Origin: Gnetum montanum
Lineage: Eukaryota > Streptophyta > Gnetopsida > Gnetales > Gnetaceae
Length of the DNA: 64,000 bases
Assembly: GCA_015680685.1 (NCBI GenBank)
Contig: MNCI01009211.1
Span: forward strand, 198,779-262,778
Reading direction: 5' to 3'
Below are positions 36,030 through 49,243 of the stretch, one piece after another (positions within the stretch are counted from its first letter, which is position 1; each line of letters begins with the position of its first letter). The position numbers and the translations under genes were made by a program. The notes under the pieces were generated by a model. That model did not search any database, was not told where the DNA came from, and saw only the letters and a program-made list of their open reading frames with translations.

Positions 36030-37175
36030 TTACAAGGTTTGTCTTGATGGCCTGGTACGTTGGTGTGTCCTTGATACAGATCAATTGCATGTTCTTCAAG
36101 ATGCTCACAAAGGTCCTTGTGGGGGCCATTATGCTAGGAGATGCACACCCATAAAAATCCTCATGGTGGAGTATTATTGGCCAACAATCTTCAAGAATGC
36201 ACATCAATTTGTCTACACTTGTGATTGTTGCCAAAAGGATGGTGGAATGACAACTCGAATGGAGGGACTACAACAATGGATACAACCTCTCGAACCATTC
36301 AACATTTGCTGCATCAACTTTATGAATTCCATCACACCTTTATCAAATGGAAAGGCATATATAATAGTCACAGTTGACTATTGTACCAAGTGGGCAGAAG
36401 CAGTAGCCATCACCAACTGTACATCCACCACTGCTGCTCAATTTGTACAACAAAATGTCATAAATAGGTTTGGTATACCTTGTGCGTTAATTTCTAATAA
36501 TGGAACTCATTTTATTGGTGCCACTTTTTGGAAGCTGATGCAACGTTTGGGGGTTGAACATAAATTTACAACACCATATCACCCCCAAGCCAATGGTCAA
36601 GCTAAAGTTACTAATAAGGAAATTAGAAAAATCTTAACGCGAACCATTAGCAAATACCAAAGGGACTAGAGCACTAAATTAAATTATGCCTTTTAGGCCT
36701 ATCATTCCACATGGAAACTCTCCATGAACTTGTGTACAAAAAATCACCAACATTGCCCATCCAATCCAAGCTCCGTACACTCTCTACAAATTATGACCTT
36801 GACTCAGATCTAAGTTTAGCATAGAAAGAATGATTAATGAGTCTCAACTTGCTAGAAGAAAATTGATTAATGGCCCTATCATCTAACAAGATGCATAAGG
36901 CATTTAACAAGAAATGTCATTGGAATCCTGCACATGTACCCCAATGAACCAAATTTCAAACATTGTGGCAAGGACTTTACATCATTGATGAGACTTTTCC
37001 ATTAGGGGCCATGATCATCTACAACCCTGATAGCCCAGACAAGAAAAAATTAGTTAACATTCAACAAATAAAACCTTTCCATGAGATCAAGATAACCAAC
37101 ACAACAAACACCTTGTCATATGAACAACCACACTCAATCTTTCAGATCTCTCCCTTTCAACTTAGTTGTGGGTGA
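36030..37175 (+). pseudogene. Element B integrase
   Basis: Zinc domain: HKGPCGGHYARR and CDCC. The catalytic core is open for 194 codons (36085-36669), but all three catalytic acidic residues appear changed: CCINFMNS (D to N), LISNNGTHF (D to N), QAKVTNKE (E to K). Each is a single G-to-A type change relative to A or E1. The C-terminal part (36963-37175) has LYIIDE, then SPDKKKLVNIQQIKPFHE. Open frame but catalytically dead. Confidence 0.92.
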
Positions 37176-37179
37176 GATG

Positions 37180-39200
37180 GTGACCCATAATAACACCTTT
37201 GGCAGCTCGTCAGTTTTTGAATTTTTTGTTTTACACATTTTTGGTTTTACAACTTTTTTTTCATCTTCTTTGTTTTACATCTTTATTTTACATATTTGTA
37301 TTTTTAAAGTTATTGGTATTTTCTTAGTTTTTGTTTTACATCATTGTTAATATATTCAATATTTATTGTCTACTCTTTTACTTTCTTTTATGGTTATGTT
37401 TGCTTGTGTTTGATGTGTTTTCCTACTTTTTCTACTAATAAGGTGGTAGGTACAATGGTAATGCACTACTTGATGGTGGTATGCTTCATTTGTAATTTGA
37501 TTATTGATGTTTGGTTTTTGACTTTGAATGTTGTTACTGATGACTGTAACATGGTTTCTTTTTATGTAATAGGTAGTGAGTCCACATCATCCACCCATCT
37601 ACATACTCTATGGTTTTCCTTGTTTTGGAAGCATGTAGTCTTTTCTTCATTAATACAACTTTAATAAATTCATGACTTGTGTAGTTTTTGAAATCGGGAA
37701 GGAATCAAAGGTTTGGACAAGGTGTGGCTTCAAAGGGATGTGGTATTCTTTGTGTTTTTCTGTTTTCTTGTGTGCAGGAGTGTTCTCATAAGCTTCTCAC
37801 CATTATGTGTCATTTCATAATAGGAAGTCAAATAAGTTCTTGCATGGTGTGATCCTCATCACCAAAAAAAAAAGTGAGGATTCAAGGGACATCCCTTGGA
37901 AAAAATAAATGCAAAAAACACATGGGTCTTTGCATGGTGTGGTTTCCATTTAAAACAAAAAACAAAACAAAACAAAACAAAACATGAGAATTCAAAGCAT
38001 ACCCTTTAGACCAAATAAAAGGACTACAAGCACTGGTTATGAGACTTGTCTTGTCTCCTCTAACTAAGGCCCTTTCTCACTTCCTACTTTCACTCCAATT
38101 TGGAGTGTTGGTTGTTTAATGGGAGCATTTTTGTATCTTAGGGAATGAACTTACCTTAGAATGTCGATGCGAAGTCACTGAAAGTAGTTGGTTTTTATTT
38201 GGACTGAGGAAGGATCCTACCAAGTCAATTAATCACTAACTCCACAAGGGACTGTATGTTACCATAATTAGAAACTCTATTCCACTTTCTCTATTATCCA
38301 TTTATGCTTTCCATGTCTCACCTCATTGTTGGTTTCATGTTTTGATTCCTGTTCTAGTTTGATATGTTGGGTTTCTTAATCAATTACTTTTGGGTTTTTG
38401 TACTTAACTTTCTGTAACCATTAATCATCCATGGTGCCCATGGACTCCTTGGTTTGAAGATATGCAAGGGCATAAAAGACCTATGCTTGCTTTAGGGAGG
38501 ACCCACTTGCATATATTTTGGTTTGGTTAAGTTAAGTTCTTTGCCCTTAGACATTATTACAATCAAATTCTTTTTATTTACCTTATCCATATCATCCAAT
38601 TGTACACACCTTCACAACTATTTGTAATGAACTCCTTTTTATTGTTGTGAATACCCATTTTCTAGTACTCCTTGTGTTAATCTTTTTCTGAATTGTATGG
38701 ATCGCTTCTCTTATTAAACCCATTCATCAATCTTTCCACTAACAACATCAAGCAACCAATCTATCAGAATCACAACTTGGCTAGATAAAATCATCGATGA
38801 GACAAAGTACTCAGCCATGATCGATTTGACTATAAATACTAATCCTTGGTTTTGTTGTAATTACAGTGGGAAGTGTGAACTGGAAGCAAGACTATCATCA
38901 CCAATGAGGATGCAACCATATCACTTGTGGGAGATTTTTCCTGACTGTGAGTCTCTTCTACCTCTCCCTCATTCTTCTATTGCTAAGAGGGGTTGGATGT
39001 CCTTTGGACCCATTGGTGTTCCTTCTTATTTTCATGAACACCCAATGTTGTACACCATTGTAATATTGTATGCTTGGGCACTTTTGTATTTGTCTATTTT
39101 CTCTATGTCAATCTACATGTCAGTTAAATCACCCCCTATTATATTTTGTAAAGGAATTGTTCTTCTTCTTCTATACTCAAGGATGAGTTTTCATTTAGTC
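37180..39200 (+). other. Non-coding tail of element B
   Basis: 2 kb between integrase and 3' LTR, alignable in blocks to A and E1. Contains a short (AAAAC)n microsatellite at 37950-37983. An acceptor-like TTACAG at 38871-38876 is followed by 'tgggaag', shared with A. The frame 38817-39212 (131 codons, with hydrophobic stretches) is open here but not in A, so I do not call it a gene. Confidence 0.6.
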
Positions 39201-39209
39201 ATGGGGGTA
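39201..39209 (+). other. Polypurine tract of B
   Basis: ATGGGGGTA directly before the 3' LTR. Confidence 0.8.
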
Positions 39210-40092
39210 TGATAAATTGTGTTTTCATCACTCTGATATTAGGGTGGCCGTGATATTGGGTACACAATATCGGATATGCGATATCATGGCCCAAGATTAG
39301 ATATCATACATTTGACATCACAAGGTTACTTCTGGGTTTATAAATACTGCACCTAGGCACACAATTGGGAGTATTTTTTTAGTAGTCAATAGTGAACCTC
39401 TTACAATTTGTCCATTTTAAAGTTAGAATATTTTCCAAGTGCTCACACTAGGAGGTCTAAGTATGAATGAATCTTTATTCAAGCATTGATGTACCTAATC
39501 ACACCATTGTGTTAGCAATAAAGACAAGCTCTTTGATCCATTCCTTGTAGCACTTGAGATTTCCTTTCTCATGCATTTATATTTTATTTTATGTTATTTT
39601 ATTTTATGCACTTTACCTTCATGTTTCTAGCACAAAAATTCATTTTGATCAATTAAGAAAATCATTAAATTACACAAGCGCAACCCCTTTGAGCATACAT
39701 GTAACATTTGGTAGCTCAGAAATGATTAGCGTTTGATAGCTTAGCCGTTCAGGATGTGATCGGAAAGTGGTAATGATTACTTATGTTAGGCTAGATTAGA
39801 CTTTAGTTTCCTTAGCAATTAATCAATTTTACTTTTAATCACTCCTACTTTTATTCTTGTTCTAGGTGAGTAATTTCATAAAAACAAAAATAATAAAAAC
39901 CTTACACCTTAGTCACACTTAATCATACAATTGCATTTCACAAATGGGACTAGGAAGACAACAAACGAACAACACATACAAATTATTTAGCTCTAGTGTA
40001 CTTAGTAACTATAGTCCATGGAATTCGACCAGATTGCACGTGAACATTTATGATTCATATGGTTGGGTGTAGGGGTACCTTGCCACTCATCA
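39210..40092 (+). repeat. 3' LTR of element B
   Basis: 883 bp, TGATAAATTG to ACTCATCA. Matches 30293-31159 throughout. The U3 palindromes are partly decayed here ('gatattgggta', 'gcgatatcatgg'). Confidence 0.95.
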
Positions 40093-40197
40093 AACATTTT
40101 TCAAGATCAATGGAGTGAACCTTAGAGTCATATCATATCTTAAAATCACTACAAAAATTTTAAGACAAACACTACATTTTTTATTTTTTAATACAAT

Positions 40198-42085
40198 ATG
40201 TCTTCTTCTCACAAGAGTGATTCTTTGCCCAAGTTTGATGGAATGAATTAGTAGGCGCCCCAAAAATATCGAGTGGTATATGCTCATCCTGATAAGTATG
40301 TACCCAACTTCACCTTCATCTTGCACCAAGATGAATTACTGTGGTGGCGTGACATGGAGGGTAACATTGTGTTGTCACCAGATCAAGTTGTTCCCATGAT
40401 GCTCCCCCAAACTCTTGTGCATTTGGGCCTCCAAGAACTTCATGCTAAGTATGTCATGCAAGATATTGACATCAAGGATTATCATCTCACTAATGCACAA
40501 TGTCTAAGGGATCGCCAATTAGAGCAACGATACAAATCTACAAAGGGAAAATGGTTCACTGATTTCCCATACATTCCATACCAAAAAGATGATGGATAAT
40601 CCTTTTCTAGGTATTTTCCATTTGGTGAAACTCCTCTTTTTGACTTCAGTGAAGGAAGTCAAAACCAAAACTTGCAATCCACGATCCATAATTTGGGTTT
40701 TGGCAAGAATGTATTCAATGACAAAGGGGGATCCAAGGAGGCGAGTAAGGACAAGGATGCAAACAAGAAACCTAATCGTGATCATGGCCACGAACATCGA
40801 AGAGGGGGTAGCGAGCACCGTGATGGTGCTAGTCCTCCTTCCTCTTTACCTTTGTCACCATCTTTCTCTTATGGATTTGACCACAACCATAGGGGGCATG
40901 ATCATAATGGAGGTAATTGATGGAACCAAGATAATCAAGGGGATCATCGAGCAAGTTAAGACCCAGGGCATATGTAGTTAAGAGATACCTATTACCATGA
41001 ATGAAGGGGTAGTAGATGCCATTGTAGGCACCAGAATCAGGATCTCAATGAGCCTTTTCTTGTTACTCGAAGCATGCTCAACATTGCAGAGGAAATAAGA
41101 ATTCCCACTAGGCATGTAAATGAAAGTAGGATCAAGAGGTTGGACATGAACAATATTCCTAGATTCAAATGGGAATACAACTCAAATCTATAGAATTATC
41201 TTCAAGATTTTCATGATCCATGTGCCTTGTAAAATATAGAAAATAAGTGGAAAAAACTTAAGTTGTTCCCTAGGACACTCATTAAAGAAGTAGAGAACTA
41301 GTACTAGTTCTTAGAACTAGAATCTATCAAATGATGGAGTATAATGCTTGAATTATTTAATGATAAATATCAAATGTACTTCGAAGTGTCCAACTTGAGG
41401 AGGTAGATCCAAGGATAGAAACAAGGGACACATGAATCCTTGGATGCCACCATGGGCCAATACTATTCCTTATTGCATAGATGTCCTAGCCATAGTTCTC
41501 AATAGGAGCAACTTCACCACATTGTAGATGGGCTTCGATCAGAAATGAGGAGAACTCTTGGCATCTATGCTCAAGGGTGATTGTCAGAACTAAGAGCCCA
41601 ATATATTTAATGATTGATTGAGCAAGTAGTACAAAAAGAAGAAGAGTTGAGAAAATGTGAAAGTGTAGAGGAATATAACCATGATCCTTCCATTTATAAT
41701 AGGGAGGTTTGATTTTGTGATAGTGAGGAAGAATCATCACTTGATGAGGTGGTGAATCAAAAAACCATATTAATTCAAAAATTTTAATCTGAAATCTTGG
41801 CCAAGGTTGATTAGTTATGGAACTCCATGGATAGAAAATTTCAAGCTATCCTAAAAATTGTTGAAGAGTCTAAAGAACAAGGTAGTGATCGTGAGCATAG
41901 GAGGCAGAAGGAAGTTGAATGTACTAATCAAAGAGGTAAGGGCAAGATTATTGCAATAGAGGAAGTTACAAGAATTGACCAAATGATGATGATGGGTGTG
42001 ACATTTGCCATTATGAACATTCTAAGGGATGTTGCCTTATTGTATCACATTTACAGGAGTCTAGGGTGTATGCCTTGAATCCATG
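40198..42085 (+). pseudogene. Element A gag
   Basis: ATGTCTTCTTCTCA start at 40198. The N-terminal part is open at 40273-40599: PNFTFILHQDELLWWRDMEG and LHAKYVMQDIDIKDYHLT. A His/Arg-rich stretch follows at 40670-40920. The core at 41060-41670 keeps RLDMNNIPRF and LFNDKYQMYFEVSNL, with Trp codons turned to stops in the KEVExWY block. The C-terminal charged part is at 41827-42078. Many stops. Confidence 0.87.
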
Positions 42086-42699
42086 ACTAGAATAATGACA
42101 AACACCCAACAGATTGCCTTATCCTCAAGGAAATTCTAGGTAGTTCCATTAGCAACAATACTATTATTCAAGTGGAACTCCACCGCAACCATATGAGTAG
42201 TACCAATAGTGGTAGTAACCACAATCATGGGCACTGGCACCACCAAGGCAGCAATACCCTTATAGACAACTTTATCCACATGGATATTACATTCAGTAGC
42301 CTCTATCTCCACATGGCTCTTCTAGTCATGTCTCTACTTTCCAACCTTACTACTACCCTTCTGGTTATTATTGGACTCATTATCCATATGAAAGGAGGGA
42401 TACTAGCTTTTATCCTTATCCTCCTCTTATTCCTACACATCTTTCTCCACTCTTGACATAGCTACAAGTTGCTCCATCTATGTAGGGTGAACTCCCAACT
42501 CAACTGCAACAATGCAATTCTACTAGGGTCATTAATCTACAACCAGTTTATCAGCCAAGTGGTTCAAACACTTGATCAAAGAAAAAACTTTTTTTTTCAA
42601 TCCAACAGTCTACCTAAGCCCTCACATACATTAACAATTGGAAACCTTGTTTCTCCATCTTCCTCTATATCAAATTTTTTTTGAGTTCCTTTCAAATCA

Positions 42700-43220
42700 A
42701 ATCCCACATCAAATCCATACTGTTATGTTAACTCATGTTGTATCTAATTGGATTTGAGCTGGCAACCTTCCCAAGAAATTAGCTAATCCTAGAAGTCCCT
42801 TGATTTATTTATAGATTGCTGAGAACGAACCATTTGAAGCTCTCCTTGATTTAAGTGCTAGTGTTAACTTGATTTCTCATGAAATGTAGACTGCATGGAA
42901 CCTACCCCCTCTCAAGAAGAGCAATATTAGATTAGAATTGGTAGACCAATCCATCACTGTTCCATTGGGACTAGTGGAGGACATTATGACCACTTTTTGT
43001 GGGTGGTTTTACCTTGCTAATTTCCTAATAATCAAGGCGGAAAATTGCAAAGGGGCTTCCCAATTATCATGGGAAGGGCATGGCTAAGCACTGTTTATGC
43101 ACAAATGGACATCAAAGATCTTTCCCTTGAAACATCTAAAGAAAATGCATTTAGGAATATCAAGAAGAAGCAAGTTCCATACATCACATATAGCAATATA
43201 GGGTGCAATTGTGTGTAGAA
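42700..43220 (+). pseudogene. Element A retropepsin
   Basis: Recognised by ALLDLSASVNLISHEM, where the catalytic DSG/DTG glycine position is changed, then VPLGLVEDIMTTFCGWFYL, a frameshift, and IIMGRAWLSTVYAQMDIKD. Inactive. Confidence 0.85.
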
Positions 43221-43639
43221 ACTTTGGTCTATTAAATAGGCATTCATCTTTGTAGGCATGCAGTATGCACCAGAAGTAGAAATCCAAAGGTGTCTACACA
43301 TAGCAACCACAAAACAAGAGGGTACCTAGTGGCTGACCACTGATCTTGAAAGCAACACACTTTCCATGGAACCTACTAAGAGTTGAACATGTGTGTATGT
43401 CATAGGCATGGATGAACTAGAGCAAGTTCATCACCAACTCTCTAATATTACAAATGATGATACCTACTAGGGAGAGTTAGAAATTCCTAAAAATTTCAAG
43501 CAAGCATCCCTTGAATTAAAAAATCTACCTACCGACATGGAATATGTATTCTTAAAAAATGGAAAGCCAATAATAATTAATGCAAATCTTGCTCAAGAAC
43601 AAAAAATGATGCTGTTAAAAGTGGTTGAAAAATAGCCAA

Positions 43640-44990
43640 CAACCTTTGCTTAGTCATATCCTGAACTCACAAGAATTGATCCTAGGATATGCCAACATCG
43701 TATCTACACTGATCCAGCCATGAAGCCAAAGAGGTAGCCACAGAGATGATTGAATCCCAAATTGAAGTAGATCATCAAAGAGAAAATCGAACAACTCCTC
43801 AAAGTAGGGTTCACCTATCCCATTGTGGATAGTGAGTGGGTTAGTCCACTCGTGATTGTTCCAAAGAAAGGAGGCAAGTAGTGGGTCTGCATCAATTTTT
43901 TGGCTACTAAATATGACAAAATTCAAGGACTATTTTCTATTGCCATTCATTGATTAGGTGTTAGACACAATATCTAGGCATTTCTACTACAGTTTTTTAG
44001 ATGGTTATAGTGGCTATAACCAAATCCAAATTGCACCAAATGACCAAACCAAAATAATGTTCATGAGTCCCTAGGGGACTTTTGCATATTGCAAGATGCC
44101 TTCTAGTCTATACAATTCTCCTACTACCTTCCAACGCCTGGCCTTAAGCATTTATAACAAGAAATTGGTAATGGTGTGGAAGTCTTCATGGATGACTTCT
44201 CCACCTATGGAGCTACATTTGAGCAAGTCCTAGATTTCCTATAGCAAGTACTGAAAAGATGTGTTGAAAAAAACTTGCAGCTCAATTGATAAAAGAGTCA
44301 TCTAATGGTCCAAGAGGGCATTGTATTGGGGCATCGAATCTCACAAGTAGGAATTGAGGTTAACCCTGAAAAGATAAGGGTTATCCAAGGAACTACCCAC
44401 TAGCCAAAAATTGTTAACAATGTTTAATCATTCCTTGGACATACTAGCTACTATCGATGATTCATAGAGAATCTCTTTAAGATTGTAAAATCATTGGTTG
44501 AGCTAACAAAGAAAGATGCTCCATTTTTCTAGACTAATAAATGTTAAAAAGAATTCCAATAGCTAGAGGAGAAACTTGTAGAAGCTTTAGTTCTATAAGA
44601 ATCTGACTAGTCCAAACCATTTTATGTTATGATGGATGCATTAAATTATGCCTTGGAAGTTTTGCTTATGTAGATGGGTGACAAGAAATTCCATATTACA
44701 TCTATTACACTAGCCAAAGCACTGTGGGTGCACAATTGAACTACACCACCATAAAAAAGGAATTGATGATAGTGGTGTTTGTTCTAGAGAATTTTAAGCA
44801 CTATGTTCTTGGATATAAAGTGTTTATACACATAAACTATAGTGCCATTTTCTTCCTAATGAACAAGCTAATAGTGAGCCCCTGTGTCATACAATGGTTG
44901 GTGATCGTATAGGAATTCATTCTTATGATGGTAGATTGAAAGAAAACTAAGAATGTGGTCGCTGATCACTTGTCTTGGCTATGATGGGAC
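43640..44990 (+). pseudogene. Element A reverse transcriptase and RNase H
   Basis: SPLVIVPKKGGK at about 43845 marks the fingers. A frameshifted stretch follows. The active site VFMDDFSTYG is intact near 44190, then SFLGHTSYYR with an intervening stop. RNase H: LNYALE, LNYTTIKKELMIVVFVLENF and GYKVFIHINYSAIFFLMNK (44724-44912). The intact FMDD contrasts with E1 and C. Confidence 0.9.
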
Positions 44991-45224
44991 AACAAAGAGA
45001 AAGAAAGCCCACTATCTAATCTATTTCTTGATGAAGTCCTCTTTGTCAGGGTTATAATTAAACAACTTCCCAATGCTCCTAAATGGTATGATGACATTCT
45101 CACCTATCTTCTCACTTAGGAGATGCCATAAGGGTTAGACCATCAAAAGAAACAACAATTTTTTCATCAAGTAAAACATTTCATGAAGATCAATGGACAC
45201 CTCTACAAGGTTTGCGCTAATGGC

Positions 45225-46400
45225 CTGGTTCATTAGTGTGTTCCTGATGCTGATCAATTTTGCATTCTCTAGGATGCTCATGAGGGTCCTTGTGGGGGCC
45301 ATTATGTTGGAGACACATGATCATTAAAATCCTAATTCCATGGTATTATTGGCCAACAATCTTCAAGGATGCTTACTAATATGTCCACTCTTGTGAATGC
45401 TACCAACGAGATGATGGAATGACTACTTGAATGAAGGGACCTCAATAGTGGATCCAACCATTGGAACCCCTTAATATTTGGGGCATTGATTTCATGGATT
45501 CCATCATGCCCATGTTAAATGAAAAGGCATACATCATAGTTGCTATTGACTAATATATGAAATGGGTAGAAGTAGCAACTGTTATTTACTGTACATCTTC
45601 TACTACTACTGAGTTTGTATAACAAAATGTTATAAATAGGTTTGATGTGCCTTGTGCATTAATTTCTGATAATGGAACTCACTTTATAGGCACTACCTTT
45701 TAGAAACTCACGCAACGCTTAGGGGTTGAACATAAACTAACAACACCCTACCACCCCTAGCCAATGGTCAAGTTGAGGTTACCAATAGGGAAATCATAAA
45801 GATTCTAATAAGAACTACCAACAAATATAGGAAAAACTAGAGCACAAAACTCAACAATGCCCTCTGGGCCTACTTCTTAACATGGAAACTTCCTATCGGC
45901 TATTCTTCCTATGAGCTGGTGTACAAAAAATTACCAACACTTCTTATTCAATTCGAGCTCCGTACACTTTCAATAGCTTGTGACTTTGACCTTGACTTAA
46001 GTCTAGCACAAAAAGAAAGATTAATGAATCTCAACTTGCTAAATGAAAATCAATTGGTGGCCCTATCATCTAACGAGTTACACAAGGCATTCAACAAAAA
46101 ACACCATGACCTTAGAACTAGGAAAGTTAAATTTCAACCAAGACATAAGGTCCTCTACTAGAACCCCACACATGTACCTCAACAAACTAAGTTCTAGACA
46201 TTGTGGAAAAGACCTTACATCATTTATGAAAATTTTCATTCTGGAGCCATAATAATCTACAAACCTGAGAGCCTAGACAAGAAATAGCTAGTCAACATAC
46301 AACAAGTTAAACCTTTCCATGAGCCTAAGCAAGCCAGTACAACTAACATCTCATTGGATGGAAAACCACACTTAATCTTTTGGATCTCCTCCTTTCAACT
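45225..46400 (+). pseudogene. Element A integrase
   Basis: Core shows all three catalytic positions: WGIDFMDSI, ALISDNGTHF and QVEVTN (after a frameshift). The zinc domain has decayed (HEGPCGGHYVG, then CECYQ). The C-terminal part (45919-46161) has LPTLLIQFELRTLS and LHKAFNKKHHDLRTRKVKF. The ending with SLDKK.LVNIQQVKPFHE-type text lies near 46300. Stops and frameshifts. Confidence 0.9.
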
Positions 46401-46419
46401 TAGTTGTTGGGGAGATAGC

Positions 46420-48350
46420 CATCCATGCTAACCATATAAGCAGCTCCTCAGTTTTTCATATTTTTATTTTACACCTTGTTATTTTTACAACTTTTTGATT
46501 TACACATTCTTCATTTTACACCTTTTTTTTTACATTATTAATTTTTCAAAATTTTTGTTTTACAACATTGTTAGTATGTTCTATTTTTCTTACATATTTT
46601 ACAATTTCTTGTATATTTTTCTTTATTTGAATATGATTTTCTTATTATGTTTTAGTAATAATGTGCCTCATTTCCAACTAGGTACAATGTGGTTTAATTG
46701 ATGTGGACATGTGCTATTTGATTGTTTGATTATTGGTGTCTAGATTCTAGCTTTGAATTTTATTACTGATAACTTGGACATGGTTTCTTTTTCATGTAAT
46801 AGGTAGTGATTCCACAACATCCACCCATCCACAAACTCTATGGTTTTCCTTATTCTAGAAGTATGAGGTCCCTTTTCCATTAATAAAACTTTAACGAATT
46901 TGTGACCTTGGTAGTTTCTAGATTTGGAAAGGATTCCAAGGTTTGAATAGGGTGTCACCTTATGAGGATTCGATACTCTTTGTGCCTTTCTTCTTACTTG
47001 GTTGCATGTGTGTTTTCTTGGGTTTCTTATTGTTCCATGTTGACTAATAATAAGAAATTGAATAAGTCTTTGCATGGTGTGGTTCTGATTTCAAAAAAAG
47101 ATGATGGAAATTTAAAGCACACCCTTACAGAAAATAAATGGGCTACAAGCACTAGTTATGGAGCTAGAAAGACATGTTACCCATGCTTGAAGGTCCCCTC
47201 TAACTAAGGCCCTTCCTCACTTCCTACTTCTCTTTCCTTCTTTAATAAGGAACAATGGTTGTTTTGTGGGAGCACTCTTATGTCTCAAGGTGGTGGACTG
47301 GTCTTAGAATGGTGATGCGATGTCACTGAATGTGGTTGGTTTTGGTTTAGACTAAGAATGGATCTTATCAGGTCATTTAACCACAAAATTCACAAGGTAC
47401 TTCATGAAACCTCAATCGAGAACTCCATTCCACACACTCTCTCTCATCCATCTATGCTTTCCATTTCTCACATTGTTGATTTCATGTTCTTGTTCGATGT
47501 CTTCATTTGATGTGTTAAAATTCTTAGGTATTTTCTTCTGGGTTTTTATACTTAACTTTCTATAACCATTAACTGTCCATGGGGCCTATGGACTCTTCAG
47601 TTTGAAGTTATGTAAGGGTAATAAAAGGCTCATGCCTACTTTGGGAATGACCCACTTACATACCCTTTTGGTTGGGTTAATTAAGTTCTTTACCCTTAGA
47701 CATTCTCACAATCAAACCCTTTTGCATACCCCATCAATGACATCCAATTGTGCACATCATCACAATGTTTTTCAATGAAATCCTTTGTTATTGTTGTGAA
47801 TTCTTAACCCTCTTCAAGAATTTCATTGTGCTTGGAATTTTTGAAATTTAATTATGGATCACTTATCCATTGCACCCTTTTATTCAGTTTTCCTACTAAC
47901 ACTATTAACATAATCAATCCATCATAATCACAACCTAGCCAAGTGTAACCACTAATGAGATAAGGTACTTAAAAACCATATGTTATACATTACACACTAA
48001 TATGAAATTTTTTTGTGATTGCAGTGGGAAGCATGGACTAGAAGAAAAATTGTCTTCACCAAGGAAGAAGTAGCAGCACCATGCAACAAGGATTGTTCAT
48101 GATCATTAGATCTTCTCCTTTGCTCTTTAGCTACTAGAGGAGTTGGATATCCGGTTTGTATAGGGTGTTTCTATTATCATGAACATCCAATTTTGTAAAA
48201 TATTGTTAATCCATACACTTGGGTACTTAGAGTCTATCTGTTCCATGTAAGTCAATTTGTGTGTCAGTCAATAGTCCCATACCTACCCAATATTTTGTAA
48301 GGAACTTGTTCCTCCTATTGTTCACTCAAGGATGAGTTTTCATTTAGTCA
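46420..48350 (+). other. Non-coding tail of element A
   Basis: 1.9 kb aligned in blocks with the tails of B and E1. Acceptor-like TTTTTTTGTGATTGCAG ends at 48024 and is followed by 'tgggaagcatggactagaag', which matches the segment in E1 after its GCAG. No frame is shared among the three copies. Confidence 0.6.
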
Positions 48351-48358
48351 TGGGGGTA
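48351..48358 (+). other. Polypurine tract of A
   Basis: TGGGGGTA directly before the 3' LTR. Confidence 0.8.
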
Positions 48359-49243
48359 TGATGAATCATGTTAAGTTGTGCTCTGATGGATATGCAGTAT
48401 TGGAGCCTTAATATCAAATTCCCAATATTAGATCCCTAGATGCAATGTCAAATATTCGATATCACAGGGTATATGCCAACCTATAAATATAGTGCTTGGG
48501 CACACGATTTCAATATAGTTTTTTTCATAACATAGTGAAGCTCTTGCAGTTTGTTTTATCCAAAGTTAGAATATTTTCCAAAGTGCCCATAACAAGAGTC
48601 ATTGAGTGTATAGATCTTTATTTGAACACTATTGTACTTGAGCATGGTAGTGTGTGCAAAAATAAAGACAAGCTTTCTAATCAAACCTTGCAACACCTTG
48701 GCTAGCTTAAATACTTTATTTATGCATTTAATGTTTCATGAAATTTCCTTTAATGCTTCCAAGTAATTAAGCCAAAGTAAGCTAATTAGATTCAATAGCA
48801 ATTAATTAATTAAGCACATAAGTATGACCACTTTAATCATGCATATGACTCTTAGTAATCTCAATAATGCTTAACGTTTGGTAACTCAACAATGTTATAC
48901 GTGTTTAGCATGTGCTCCAAAAGTGGGATTAGATACTTATGTTAGGATAGTTAGTTATTTATCAGTAATTAGATTAAGTTAAATTGATTATAAATTATTT
49001 TTCAACCTATTTTTAATCATAGACAAATAAAATATAAAATAATAAAAATCATGTGCCTCAATTATACTTAACCATATAGTTAATCTTCACAAGTATAGTT
49101 GAGAAGACAATGATTGTCACAATTAGATTCCACATCTTAGAATTAGTGTACTTGAGAACTTAAGGTCTACTGAATTCAATTGGATCACGTGTGAATGCTT
49201 GTGATTTATATGGTTGGGCGTAGGGGTACCTTGTTGCTCATCA
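48359..49243 (+). repeat. 3' LTR of element A
   Basis: 885 bp, TGATGAATCA to GCTCATCA, matching 29345-30231 along its length. TATAAATA near 48482-48489; palindrome reduced to 'tcgatatcac'. Confidence 0.95.

Larger units (their letters stand above)
30293..40092 (+). mobile_element. Complete nested Ty3/gypsy element B
   Basis: 9800 bp with the exact duplication AACAT on both sides (30288-30292 and 40093-40097), inserted in A about 40 bases after its primer site. LTRs 30293-31159 and 39210-40092. Coding order is gag, protease, gap, RT, RNase H, integrase. Its R-region is closer to E1 than to its host element A. Being inside A, it must be younger than A. Confidence 0.95.
29345..49243 (+). mobile_element. 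Ty3/gypsy element A, split by nested element B
   Basis: Outer ends share the exact duplication TCTAT (29340-29344 and 49244-49248). 5' LTR 29345-30231, primer site at 30233, then about 60 bases of leader before B interrupts it at 30292. A resumes at 40093 with gag, protease, RT, RNase H, integrase, a non-coding tail, polypurine tract and 3' LTR (48359-49243). Without B it is about 10.1 kb. It sits inside LINE-1 copy b. Confidence 0.95.

Noticed and set aside
37950-37983. (AAAAC)n run as a functional site
   Set aside because: Simple microsatellite in a non-coding tail; listed only as part of that tail.
38817-39212. 131-codon hydrophobic frame before the 3' LTR of B as an env gene
   Set aside because: Tempting position and hydrophobic stretches, but the aligned region in A is broken by stops and the E1 copy is not open.
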